Below, in pieces: positions 25,458 through 34,447 of a stretch of 53,373 nucleotides of DNA. Every line of letters begins with the position of its first letter. The first letter of the stretch is position 1. The notes below the pieces were generated by a model. It was not told the origin of the DNA. It saw nothing but the letters and a program-made list of their open reading frames with translations, and ran no database searches. Made by a program: the position numbers and the translations under genes. Where the stretch lies: assembly GCA_003521145.1 (NCBI GenBank), contig DOTL01000069.1, positions 1 to 53,373 of the forward strand, given 5' to 3'. Origin of the DNA: Streptococcus sp. (GTDB lineage Bacteria; Bacillota; Bacilli; Lactobacillales; Streptococcaceae).

Positions 25458-26198
25458 TTATTTTATTAATGAGAATGGGAAAGCATTGTAGTTGCTATAA
25501 TCAAAGGTTGGTCCCAAATCAGAGATAAATTGAACTGGCGTGTAAGTGCCATTTTCAAGAATAAAACCAGGCTTAGCTTGGAAACCAGTTCCCCCTAGTC
25601 CTGTAATACCAGGAAGCAAGGTTGAAAAATCTCCATCTTCCCAAACATAGAGATTACCAGAAATTTGAACGGCTTTTGCAGTTGTACAGCTTTGACGATA
25701 AAGTTCGTAATCAATATTGAAATTAGCTTTTGAAGTAATGTTGACATCAGCATCAACTGTAAAACTAATATCTGTTGCTTGGGGACTTGTACCAGTCCAA
25801 GTTCCAACCAAGGCTGCTGGGACAGGAGCGTCACTTTGAGTATCAGGTGTTGCTTGACTAGACTTGTTTGACTCAGATGCAGCACTGCTACTTGTTCCTG
25901 CTTAACCATCAGTTTCAACTGTGGCTTGAATTTTTGAAGAGTTAGCTTCAGGAGCACTCGCTTCTTCTTGACCTTGAGAATACTTTGAAGCTGAATTCTC
26001 TGTCTTAGTCTTTTTAGCAGACTGCTTCTCAGATGTTTTTGTTTTAGCAGACGACTTCACTACTTTAGAAGTTGAAGTTGTAGAAGATGTTGCAGTGTCT
26101 TTTTCTGACTTAAAGCCACATCCGACAAGTGCTGTAGAAACAGCTACAGACAACAAAACAAGGGAACAAACACGAATAACTTTTCTTTTCATTTTCAT
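25458..26198 (-). pseudogene. Lipoprotein gene split by one stop codon
   Basis: A single 247-codon frame interrupted only by TAA at 25902-25904. N-terminus has a lipoprotein signal peptide with lipobox LVGC at about residues 24-27, followed by a long Ser/Thr/Lys-rich linker. After the stop the frame continues into a folded domain beginning VGTWTGTSPQATDISF. The rest is undamaged, so this is a recent loss (a CAA or similar codon changed to TAA) or the linker is tolerant. I do not recognise the C-terminal domain. Confidence 0.75.
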
Positions 26199-26219
26199 AA
26201 ACCTATTTTCGATATGTCA

Positions 26220-26225
26220 ATTATA
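26220..26225 (-). promoter_or_regulatory. Candidate -10 of the lipoprotein gene
   Basis: Minus-strand TATAAT about 22 bases before the ATG at 26198, so close that the leader would be short. No consensus -35. Confidence 0.35.
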
Positions 26226-26320
26226 TCTATTTTGTTACAGAAATAAAGTATTTTGTGTAATTTTGTAACATTTATGTAATTGTTTGTGTCGCTGTTATAA
26301 ATTAATGTGGTATATATAAG

Positions 26321-26358
26321 TAAAAAAGTCTATCATCACCTATAGGAATGATAGACTT
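26321..26358 (-). terminator. Terminator after the broken membrane gene
   Basis: Perfect 11-base stem AAGTCTATCAT/ATGATAGACTT with a T-rich minus-strand tail, about 50 bases past the end of the pseudogene at 26406. Confidence 0.75.
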
Positions 26359-26405
26359 CGGGATATGATCTAAGCATTTCTTATCTGCTAGAGGTATCCT
26401 AATTA

Positions 26406-27505
26406 CTATTTGTCTTCTCTTTCAATATAACCCCATATGGAGAGAAGGTTGAAGCTATCCTTCAAGATAATAATGCGATTACCACCATTTACAACGATAT
26501 AATAGTATGACTTTCTCGCATCGTGGTAGATGTCATTAACACTCTTAGCATGATACCATGTGACTTAAGAGACTTCTGTATTTTAGCAAACTCTTTTTGC
26601 ACCTTACCATTATCTACGCTGCCTGATTGATCCGCCAGATATTCTTTTAAAGGCTTAGCAATTAAGATATCTAAAGGCTTAACAATTAAGATATCTATAT
26701 CATCAGAATCTGTAGTCATAACACCATTTTCAGAGATAGTCACTTCTCCTTCGGCGTCATCATCCTCATCAAATGTCTTCCAGTTACCAACAAAGGCTTT
26801 TGGAACCTCTGCCTTATGAAAAAGACATTTCTTTTTTAATCTTTGGTTCTTCTTGATCCGTAGTAGAGATCTGATAAGGTTAAATCTCGAACTAAGTTTG
26901 TCCCATCCTTCTGAATCAGATTATAGCAGACAAACCATTCCGTCTTAACCAGTATGATCTCTTTGGTCTGTAATTGATATTTCTTGTCAAAATCAGCAAT
27001 AGTTTTTAGTTTTGAATTACTGACATCTTCCAAACTTACTTCAAACTACTGTCTAACTTTATTACCAATAGATATTTCTTTGATTTCTTCTTCCCTATAA
27101 CCTACAACAAGTTTTTGACTTCTTCCCACTTAAATCATAAACCAAACCAACATTATCATTAGTTACCCACAAACCTCCCTAGTTTTTTCCTTTGGAAGAA
27201 AACAAAAAGAGGCCAAGACTTGTTGCTAGGACAAGAAATATAGCAATCCCAAGACCAATAAAAGTCTTCTTCCCAAACTTTTTCTGCTTAACAAAGACCA
27301 TTTGCTGTGAATAAGCTGGGTTGACCATTTGATTTGGTAAAAGCATGGCTCCTTCAGTCACGGAATTTCCATTGTTGGAAAAAGTAGCTTGTTTTCCTTC
27401 CATAAGAAATTCACCATTTAGAAGGGCCTGCTGACACTCCTGAATAGTGGGTTTACGATTATTAATCGCGTCAAAATATTCAATCCATTCTTTTCTATTC
27501 ATCAT
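26406..27505 (-). pseudogene. Degraded single-pass membrane protein gene
   Basis: The first 108 codons are intact: a helical cytoplasmic start (EWIEYFDAINNRKPTIQE), a linker, and one membrane helix (KTFIGLGIAIFLVLATSLG) before a stop at 27179. Beyond it, pieces of the extracellular part appear in shifting frames: GGLWVTNDNVGLVYDLSG, then the stretch at 26836-27033, then 26489-26743, and finally a tail reading YYYIVVNGGNRIIILKD ending near 26406. Several frameshifts and stops are needed to join them. Family not recognised. It contains a 24-base tandem duplication. Confidence 0.65.
26649..26696 (-). repeat. 24-base tandem repeat, two copies
   Basis: Two adjacent 24-base units (26649-26672 and 26673-26696) differ at one position. 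They encode the doubled peptide PLDILI-x-K inside the broken membrane gene, and may be a replication-slippage duplication. Confidence 0.85.
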
Positions 27506-27520
27506 CTCTCCTAACAGTTC

Positions 27521-27570
27521 ATAATAGAAAAATCTATCACTAGCTTAGAAGTGATAGATTTTTCTATTAT
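27521..27570 (-). terminator. Terminator of the rml genes
   Basis: Perfect 21-base inverted repeat (27521-27541 with 27550-27570) around an 8-base loop. The stem includes the rmlB stop codon. Confidence 0.8.
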
Positions 27571-28613
27571 TTAAGCACTTCTTGTGTCTTAGCGTAGTTA
27601 GCTTCAACAGCTTCTTTTTCGGCTTTCCACCAGTCTTGGTGATCTGTATACCACTTGATTGTTTCTTCCAAACCTGATTCAAAGTTTGTGAATTGTGGTT
27701 CCCAACCAAGTTCTTCACGCAATTTTGTTGAATCAATAGCGTAACGCAAATCGTGACCAGCACGGTCTGTTACACGGTCATATGCATCTTTTGGTTGACC
27801 CATTTTTTCAAGGATAAGCTCAAGAACTTCCTTATTGTTCTTTTCACCATCGGCACCAATTAAGTAAGTTTCACCGATACGACCTTTAGTGAGGATAGCC
27901 CAAACACCAGTTGAGTGGTCGTTAGTGTGAATCCAGTCACGGACGTTTTTACCTTCACCATAAAGTTTTGGTTTAATTCCTGACAAGATATTGGTGATTT
28001 GACGTGGGATGAATTTTTCGATGTGTTGGTATGGTCCATAGTTGTTTGAGCAGTTTGAAATAGTTGCTTTAACACCAAATGAACGAACCCATGCTTTAAC
28101 GATAAGGTCTGAAGCAGCCTTAGTTGATGAGTATGGTGATGAAGGGTTATATTTTGTTTCTGCTGTGAATTTTTCACCAGGACCTTCACCATGTCCAGGG
28201 AGATCTTCGCGCAATGGAAGATCACCATACACTTCGTCTGTTGATACGTGGTGGAAACGAATATCATATTTACGAGCAGCTTCCAAGAGTGTGTAAGTAC
28301 CAATGAAGTTTGTGTGGATAAATGGTGATGGGTCGTTCAATGAATTATCATTGTGGCTTTCAGCCGCATAGTGAACGATAGCATCAGCCTTAGCAGCCAA
28401 TTTATCAACCAACTCAGCGTCAGCAATGTCACCAACAACCAATTCAACACGGTCACCGAGGATTTCTTCAATGTTGGCACGGTTACCAGCGTAAGTGAGT
28501 TTGTCAAGGACAGTCACATGTACGTCTGGATGATTGTTGTAGACATAGTGTACGAAGTTTGAACCGATGAAACCTGCGCCACCAGTTACGATGATGTTTT
28601 TATATTCAGTCAT
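27567..28613 (-). CDS. rmlB: dTDP-glucose 4,6-dehydratase
   Basis: 348 aa from the ATG at 28613, chosen because of GGAG just upstream and the standard start; the frame continues upstream into the intergenic element. RmlB is the second step to dTDP-L-rhamnose, used for rhamnose-rich cell wall polysaccharide. NAD motif GGAGFIGSN (about 9-17), catalytic region HVSTDEVYGDL with Thr/Asp/Glu, and YSSTKAASD (Tyr-x-x-x-Lys) are present. It is separated from rmlC by an unusual 203-base gap holding inverted repeats. Confidence 0.97.
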   Translation of the reverse strand: MTEYKNIIVTGGAGFIGSNFVHYVYNNHPDVHVTVLDKLTYAGNRANIEEILGDRVELVVGDIADAELVDKLAAKADAIVHYAAESHNDNSLNDPSPFIHTNFIGTYTLLEAARKYDIRFHHVSTDEVYGDLPLREDLPGHGEGPGEKFTAETKYNPSSPYSSTKAASDLIVKAWVRSFGVKATISNCSNNYGPYQHIEKFIPRQITNILSGIKPKLYGEGKNVRDWIHTNDHSTGVWAILTKGRIGETYLIGADGEKNNKEVLELILEKMGQPKDAYDRVTDRAGHDLRYAIDSTKLREELGWEPQFTNFESGLEETIKWYTDHQDWWKAEKEAVEANYAKTQEVLK

Positions 28614-28641
28614 TTTTTCTCCAAAAAATATTTTTTTCTTA

Positions 28642-28769
28642 ATCGTTCCTTTCGCTAGTGAGGGACGCCAGCAACTCTTCGGTTTCATAGCTAAATCCGA
28701 AGCCAAAGTCTCCGGATTTCCCTACAAGATTCCCTTAGGGAATCTTGTTTCCACTAGCGCAGGAACAAT
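28642..28769. repeat. MITE-like or structured inverted-repeat element between rmlC and rmlB
   Basis: Outer imperfect inverted repeats GTTCCTTTCGCTAGTG (28645-28660) and CACTAGCGCAGGAAC (28752-28766) enclose two inner hairpins: AAATCCG/CGGATTT (28693-28699 with 28713-28719) and an 11-base stem ACAAGATTCCC/GGGAATCTTGT (28724-28734 with 28738-28748). No reading frame of note. It could be a small non-autonomous element or a processing/attenuation structure within the rml transcript. Confidence 0.55.
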
Positions 28770-28816
28770 CCTACCAGGCTCCTTGCAGTCACAAAAATGC
28801 TGCGCAAGGTATATTT

Positions 28817-29410
28817 TTACAAATCTTCTGCTCTTAGTGGTCTTACGTCTTTGAGCAATGGGTGATTTTTATCTGCTTCTGAGACTTCTGCCTCTTCCAA
28901 GCTTTCCCACTTGATATCAAGGCTTGGGTCAGCATAGTTGACAAAGGCGTATTTAGGTTTCAGCTCAAGTGCCCAGTAATCGTTCACAAGGTAGCTGTAA
29001 GATACTTTGTCAGACAAAACTTGGAAACCATTGGCAACACCACGAGGAACAAAGATTCCTTTTGAGGCATCAATAACAGTTTGGTAAGTATTCCCAAATG
29101 TTTCGCCTTCACGGAGGTCAACCCATGTTCCAAGCACCTTTCCTTCATCTGCTACTGAGATGTATTTATCCCAAGGCTCAGCGTGCAAGCCACGCAAAAC
29201 ATTTTTACGTGAGAAAGAAACGTTATTTTGTAATTTTTCTTCTGCAAAGAATGACTCTGGAAAACCAAGTGGCAACATCTTTTCCTTTTGGAAGTTCTCC
29301 TTGAACCATCCACGGTTATCTCCATGAACAGGAATATCAAATTCAACCAGACCTGGGATAGCATCAATCTTGCGAGCAGCTAGTTCTTTACCAAAAAATT
29401 GTTCAGTCAT
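28817..29410 (-). CDS. rmlC: dTDP-4-dehydrorhamnose 3,5-epimerase
   Basis: 197 aa, cupin fold. It epimerises the RmlB product before reduction by RmlD. The catalytic His lies in VLRGLHAEPWDKY (about residues 74-78), and the FVPRGVANGFQVL block holds the conserved Arg and Gly. Its start abuts the rmlA stop codon. The fourth gene, rmlD, is not in this window. Confidence 0.95.
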   Translation of the reverse strand: MTEQFFGKELAARKIDAIPGLVEFDIPVHGDNRGWFKENFQKEKMLPLGFPESFFAEEKLQNNVSFSRKNVLRGLHAEPWDKYISVADEGKVLGTWVDLREGETFGNTYQTVIDASKGIFVPRGVANGFQVLSDKVSYSYLVNDYWALELKPKYAFVNYADPSLDIKWESLEEAEVSEADKNHPLLKDVRPLRAEDL

Positions 29411-30279
29411 TATGCTTCTCCAATCAAACGGAGCAAATATTGTCCGTATTCGTTTTTCTTAAGTGGTTGTGCCAATTCAAGAACCTGTTCTTTAGTGATA
29501 TAACCCATGCGATAGGCAATTTCTTCAAGGTTAGCTACTTGGACATTTTGCAAACGTTGAACTGTCTCGATGTACTGAGCAGCTTGCAAGAGACTTTCAT
29601 GAGTGCCTGTATCTAACCAAGCAAAGCCACGTCCCATAAGCTCAACAGAGAGATCTCCACGTTCTAGGTAAGCCTTGTTAACATCCGTGATTTCAAGTTC
29701 GCCACGAGGACTTGGCTTGATATTTTTGGCAATTTCCACAACATCATTGTCATAGAAATAAAGACCGGTTACAGCAAAGTTTGAGTTTGGATGCTCAGGT
29801 TTTTCCTCGATGGAGATGACATTCATATTGTCGTCAAACTCAACAACACCAAAACGTTCTGGGTCCTTAACTTGATAACCAAAGACTGTAGCACCTTTTT
29901 CCTTAGCTTCAGCACGTTGAAGCATGGCAGAAAGGCCATTGCCATGGAAAATGTTATCCCCGAGGACAAGGGCAACACTATCGTCACCAATGAAGTCTTC
30001 ACCAATGATAAAGGCTTGAGCCAATCCATCTGGACTTGGTTGTACTGCGTAAGAAAGGGAAATACCGAACTCAGAACCATCACCAAGGAGCTCTTCAAAA
30101 CGTGGAAGGTCCTGTGGGGTTGAGATGATGAGGATTTCCTTAATACCAGCCAACATAAGCGTTGATAGTGGGTAATAAATCATTGGTTTATCGTAAATCG
30201 GCATCAGTTGTTTTGATGTAGCACGAGTCAATGGATATAAACGCGTCCCTGAACCACCTGCAAGAATAATACCTTTCAT
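29410..30279 (-). CDS. rmlA: Glucose-1-phosphate thymidylyltransferase
   Basis: 289 aa. First step of dTDP-rhamnose synthesis. The nucleotide-binding motif GGSGTRLYPLT (residues 8-18), KPMIYYPLS, and the metal-binding LGDNIFHG are present; length matches the short RmlA family. Promoter at 30315-30343. Tight spacing to rmlC supports one mRNA reaching rmlB. Confidence 0.97.
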   Translation of the reverse strand: MKGIILAGGSGTRLYPLTRATSKQLMPIYDKPMIYYPLSTLMLAGIKEILIISTPQDLPRFEELLGDGSEFGISLSYAVQPSPDGLAQAFIIGEDFIGDDSVALVLGDNIFHGNGLSAMLQRAEAKEKGATVFGYQVKDPERFGVVEFDDNMNVISIEEKPEHPNSNFAVTGLYFYDNDVVEIAKNIKPSPRGELEITDVNKAYLERGDLSVELMGRGFAWLDTGTHESLLQAAQYIETVQRLQNVQVANLEEIAYRMGYITKEQVLELAQPLKKNEYGQYLLRLIGEA

Positions 30280-30314
30280 AAGAAGGCTCCTTTTTTCTCT
30301 AATATATTACCTAT

Positions 30315-30343
30315 ATTCTAGCATTTTTCAGCCCTCTTGTCAC
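30315..30343 (-). promoter_or_regulatory. rmlA promoter
   Basis: Minus strand: -35 GTGACA (30338-30343), 17 bases, -10 TAGAAT (30315-30320), preceded by TGC as an extended element. An 11-base inverted repeat lies upstream at 30370-30402. Confidence 0.6.
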
Positions 30344-30369
30344 GGTAAACCCCATGTTCTTAAGCTTTC

Positions 30370-30402
30370 ATTAAGAAAATCACAAGTATCCATTTTCTTA
30401 AT
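30370..30402. repeat. Inverted repeat upstream of rmlA
   Basis: ATTAAGAAAAT (30370-30380) and ATTTTCTTAAT (30392-30402), perfect, 11-base spacer. It starts 27 bases upstream of the rmlA -35 region. Could be an operator, or a second hairpin behind the broken esterase gene. Confidence 0.45.
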
Positions 30403-30408
30403 CCAATG

Positions 30409-30435
30409 AAAAAAGGATTTCGATTGAAATCTTTT
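30409..30435 (-). terminator. Terminator behind the esterase pseudogene
   Basis: Minus-strand stem AAAGATTTC/GAAATCCTTT with ATC loop region and a TTTTTC tail, about 55 bases past the pseudogene end. Confidence 0.55.
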
Positions 30436-30491
30436 AGATTGAAGATAACCTCCTGTAGCACTTTCCTTAGAAAGCGTAATCATCATCTTCC

Positions 30492-31837
30492 TCAGTGCCT
30501 TTGTGCACTCATCCAGTCAAAGATAATGTTATAGGTTTGCCCATTAACACTAGCTCGAGAAACCACCGCCTTAGGTTGGGCCAGTGGCTACCATACCACT
30601 ATAACCATCCCAATTTTTCGTATTTTCAGGATGCTGAACGTCAATCACCTTGTCATGGAAGAAATAAATCCAAGCCCATGCCCATCATACTCTGTCCCGG
30701 GAAGATCAGTTCCAGTAGCTGTTTCAAAGTAAGAGAACCACTTGTTAGTAGCTCCAGAGGTAATCGAGCTCTTATATAGATGCAAGACACTATTTTCTGG
30801 TTGTACTGTTGCGTCTGCCTTTGTGTGAATCAACCACATAGGCTGGTTCTTCAGTTTATCAATTCCAGATTGGTCAACAGTTAATGGCGCTGCAATGGGA
30901 ACGAGAGCTGTAAAATAATCTGGATAGGTTGCTCCCATGGTCAAGACCATACCACCACCATTTGAAACTCCCACAAGATAGATTCGTCCCTTATCTACCT
31001 CTGGGTGATTAGCTAGGTAGGTATCAATGGTCTCTTTGAGTTGGCCAGCATTATTCGACCCCCAAGGTGTCTGCGTTTAAACAGCTAGAACATTAACCCC
31101 ACGCGCCTGATCACCAGTTGTTAAGAAATGCCCTTGAATATCAGGCTGGGTAAGCGCATAAACGTCATTTGAAAGCAGGGGAATATTCATATCTGTCACT
31201 CTTTCACCAATGCCGTGTAACCTGACTATCAATGGTTTGGTGCTATTCCCCGTACCGGTCTGAGCACTATAAGCCGCGTATTACATGTTATCTAACTGTC
31301 CTCGCTCGTCGAAAACCTCCATCGTTGGCATCAAACGATTGTTGATGGCATCTTGCTCAGATGAAACCATCTGCGACTGACTACTGCCTTCTGCCACTAC
31401 TGACAAATCTTTCATTGACACCATATAACTTTCAGCCATTGATTGGTCCAAGTAGTAAGGTTAAAATACATAGGTTCAGCATTTCCACCCATGTTGTAGC
31501 GATTATAAGACGGCAAACTCAACTCAAGCGTAACGTACTTACTGTTGTCATAATAGACCACATGCCCCTGATCATCAGACACATAAGAGTTCGTTACCTG
31601 ACGACTGACCCCTGCTGTTGTAACCCGAGTTGAGCTGTGGATAACCTCTGGAGTGACCTTCTGATTAAATTCAAAAATGACTTTGGTTACAGCAGGACCA
31701 AACTCATGACTCTCAAGGACAATACTTGTCTTTGTCACAACCACGTCTTCTGCTGCCCCTGCTTTGACAGACAAGCCCAAACTGATGGCTAGCAAGGAAA
31801 CAAAGACTATCACATATACTTTAACTTTTTGGAATAT
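30492..31837 (-). pseudogene. Secreted esterase / prolyl-oligopeptidase-like hydrolase, decayed
   Basis: Fragments read in order: a signal peptide (VIVFVSLLAISLGLSVKAGA) and N-terminal beta domain at 31412-31813; then, in another frame, a linker followed by the alpha/beta hydrolase core with the nucleophile elbow GVSNGGGMV and catalytic-type HTKAD and DGHGLGF; then a last stretch NGQTYNIIFDWMSA ending near 30492. At least two frameshifts and several stops (near 31281, 31079, 30647) break it. The likely start codon reads ATA at 31835-31837 behind GGGGAGG. Resembles feruloyl-esterase or polyhydroxybutyrate-depolymerase-like serine hydrolases. Confidence 0.75.
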
Positions 31838-31935
31838 AGTTCCTCCCCTTTTTATTAGTATTCATCTACAATCGATGAACAGTTACTATTTTATCATTTT
31901 TTAATTAAATAAGAAGTAGATACAAAGAAAATCTA

Positions 31936-31986
31936 ATAAAAAGAATCAGCTAGCATCCCCAAATAGGGAGAAATAGCTAACTGATT
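31936..31986 (-). terminator. Terminator after the FAD oxidoreductase gene
   Basis: Inverted repeat AATCAGCTAGC / GCTAACTGATT with inner CCCC/GGGG pairing and a minus-strand CTTTTTATT tail. Confidence 0.65.
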
Positions 31987-32021
31987 TATAAATTTTAATA
32001 TATTGGAGGGTTTTAATACTA

Positions 32022-33110
32022 TTAGTCTTTTTTCTTGACGTACTGAGCCACTGGATAATCTGCACTGTCCAAGCTGCCAGGTCGATTCATGGCCAAATCA
32101 ACCAGATTTTTTCCAATCAGTGGCCCTGTTGTGAGCCCTGAAGATCCTAAACCAGAAGCAACAAAGAGACCCCCAAGCTCTGGAACTTCTCCAAAGAAAG
32201 GAGAGAAATCACTTGTGTAGGCTCTAGTTCCCACACGTTCTGAGAAGGACTTAGCCGTACTTAAGTCAGGGAAATAGGTCTTAGCTTCTTCCTCTAAACT
32301 TGCAAGTACAGTCTCATCAACTGTCAAATCAAAGCCTTGGTCATTTTCGTGGCTGGCTCCTACCGAAATCTTTCCACCAGGAAAGGGAATGACATCTAAT
32401 TCACCCTCTGGCATCAGAACTGGTAATTTACCAGTATCCATGCCCTCAAAGAAATAGTCACGCAATTGGCCTTTTTGAGGGCGAACGTCTACTTCAAAAC
32501 CAAGGGGTTCAAGCGTTTGACCTAACCAGGCACCACAAGCGAGAATGACCTTATCAAAAGTTTGACCATTAATCTCGTAGGTGCCATTATCAAGAGGGGA
32601 GAGTGTGACTGGCCCCTCCACCTTTTCAAAACCAGAGGCCTCAATCAAAGTAGCTGTCAGTTCTGCCCCCTCCACTCTGGCTCCTCCAGAAGCATAGAGA
32701 TAACGGTCAAATCCAGTGAATTCAGGGAGGTCGGAAGCATCTTTTATAGAGAGTTCACCAATAATAGGTGATTCTTCTAGCCTCGTTTCTGCATGCTGAT
32801 ACAAACCGTCCAACTTACTATCGTCTTTCTTGAGAAGGGCTACACCAGACTGATCATAGAAGCTCGTGTCGTAACCATCCTTTTCAAGATCTGAAACTAA
32901 ATCTTGGTAAAAATCGGCTCCCAAACGGGCCATGCGATACCAGGCCTTATTACGACGCTTGGAAAACCAGGGGCTGATAATCCCTGCTGCCTCCTTGGTT
33001 GCTTGCCCGAGACCATGATCAAATACTGTAACCTCTACGTCTTTTTCTTTTGATAAGTAGTAGGCAGCCGTTGAACCGACGATACCTGCACCAACAATTG
33101 CAATTTTCAT
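32022..33110 (-). CDS. FAD-dependent oxidoreductase, DadA/glycine-oxidase family
   Basis: 362 aa. FAD-binding motif GAGIVGSTAAYYLS (residues 7-20), then the DAO-family middle and a C-terminal GLGSSGLTTGPLIG block that closes on the cofactor. Such enzymes oxidise D-amino acids, glycine or sarcosine; substrate not deducible. GGAG precedes the ATG by about 6 bases. It stands alone between a broken esterase and a broken metal transporter, with terminators on both sides, and is intact. Confidence 0.88.
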   Translation of the reverse strand: MKIAIVGAGIVGSTAAYYLSKEKDVEVTVFDHGLGQATKEAAGIISPWFSKRRNKAWYRMARLGADFYQDLVSDLEKDGYDTSFYDQSGVALLKKDDSKLDGLYQHAETRLEESPIIGELSIKDASDLPEFTGFDRYLYASGGARVEGAELTATLIEASGFEKVEGPVTLSPLDNGTYEINGQTFDKVILACGAWLGQTLEPLGFEVDVRPQKGQLRDYFFEGMDTGKLPVLMPEGELDVIPFPGGKISVGASHENDQGFDLTVDETVLASLEEEAKTYFPDLSTAKSFSERVGTRAYTSDFSPFFGEVPELGGLFVASGLGSSGLTTGPLIGKNLVDLAMNRPGSLDSADYPVAQYVKKKD

Positions 33111-33125
33111 TTTTTACTCCATCTA

Positions 33126-33165
33126 TTTGAAAAGAGCTGAGTCCTATATCAATAGGCACAGCTCT
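33126..33165 (-). terminator. Terminator after the ZIP remnant
   Basis: Stem AGAGCTG/CAGCTCT plus inner CCTAT/ATAGG, minus-strand TTTTC tail. It probably belonged to the transporter gene. Confidence 0.65.
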
Positions 33166-33177
33166 CTAGTATTTTTA

Positions 33178-33656
33178 ACCTAGGGCCACGTCCATGACCA
33201 TCATGACAACAAAGCCAGCCATGAGCCCAAAGGTTGCGACGTCAGTATTACCATTGGTTTGTGATTCAGGAATCAATTCCTCCGTTACCACAAAAATCAT
33301 GGCACCAGCCGCAAAGGCCAAAGAAAGCATAAGGAATAATCGCCGTCATCCACATGACAAGAGCAGCTTACAGCACCTATTGGCTCAACAATGGCTCACA
33401 TAGATTCCCAATTAAAGGCCTTGATACGAGATTTTCCATCTGCCCGAATAGGAATAGAGAGGGCTGCACCCTCAGGGACATTCTGCAGACCAATACCTAT
33501 AGCTAGACCAATGACTCCCATAAGACCCGCGAGTGTCATATTCCCACCAGCTAGGGCACCAAAGTTACAACAACCGCTAATCCCTCTGGAAAATTATGAA
33601 TGGTGATGGCCAAAAAGACCACATTTTGATGTAAAAGACAAGTCACAAACACATCC
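33178..33656 (-). pseudogene. ZIP family metal transporter remnant (GufA/ZupT-like)
   Basis: Minus-strand pieces carry the two metal-binding ZIP signatures, ITIHNFPEGLAVV and IGLQNVPEGAALS, in different frames, separated by a stop. A third piece reads AGAMIFVVTEELIPES and ends MAGFVVMMVMDVALG at 33178. The N-terminal helices are missing altogether: the remnant starts right against the end of the Nif3-like gene. Several frameshifts and stops make it non-functional. Confidence 0.8.
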
Positions 33657-33658
33657 TC

Positions 33659-34447
33659 CTAAAAATGGTCAAAAGGATTAGTTGAGGACTGACTCTCAAG
33701 TATGGTCATATTCCAATCATGCTCACGTTTCCAAGCCTCAAGTTTCTCAGCAATCTTTGAGATAAAGAGGGCTTCAATATGGTGTCCAGGGTCAATAGCC
33801 AAAAGACCATTAGTAATCATTTCTTGTCCTGTATGGTAGTAAACATCACCAGTGATAAAGACTTGAGCTCCCTTTTTCAAAGCATCCTTGTAAAATCCTT
33901 GACCGCTACCACCACAAATAGCCACACGGCTAACAAGAGGATTGTCATGGTCATAACGAACCAAGCGAACACTGTCCAAGCCAAAAACAGCTTTTACTTT
34001 AAGAGCAAGTTCTTCAATGGTCTGAGGCATGATATCACCCACTCGACCGATTCCATAATTTTCAGAAGTCTGTGTTAAATAAGTAGTGTCTTTAATATCA
34101 AGTAAGTCACAGAACCAATCATTAAGGCCATCATTAACAACATCAATATTTGTATGACTCACATAGACTGCAATATCATGCTTAACCAGGTCAAGCAAAA
34201 TACCTCGGTCAGGGGAAGAGACCAAATCCTTAACTGGACGGAAAATTGGAGCGTGTTTAGTAATGATGAGGTCCACACCTTTTTCGATGGCCTCAGCTAC
34301 TGTATTTTCACGAACGTCCAAGGTAACCATGACCTTCTGAATCTCCTTGTCAAGACTGCCAATTTGCAAACCAACCACGTCACCTTCCATGGAAAGCTCC
34401 GGTGGACAAAAGCTTTCATAAGACTTGATAAGATCACTAGCTAACAT
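33659..34447 (-). CDS. Nif3-like dinuclear metal centre hexameric protein
   Basis: 262 aa from the ATG at 34447, which has GGAGG upstream; the frame is open further but inside trmK. Conserved His residues for the dinuclear metal site occur in TKHAPIF, HTNIDVV and the C-terminal DPGHHIEALF. Family members form toroidal hexamers; some act as GTP cyclohydrolase-like enzymes, but the role is unsettled. It overlaps trmK by 11 bases, the usual pairing. Confidence 0.9.
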   Translation of the reverse strand: MLASDLIKSYESFCPPELSMEGDVVGLQIGSLDKEIQKVMVTLDVRENTVAEAIEKGVDLIITKHAPIFRPVKDLVSSPDRGILLDLVKHDIAVYVSHTNIDVVNDGLNDWFCDLLDIKDTTYLTQTSENYGIGRVGDIMPQTIEELALKVKAVFGLDSVRLVRYDHDNPLVSRVAICGGSGQGFYKDALKKGAQVFITGDVYYHTGQEMITNGLLAIDPGHHIEALFISKIAEKLEAWKREHDWNMTILESQSSTNPFDHF

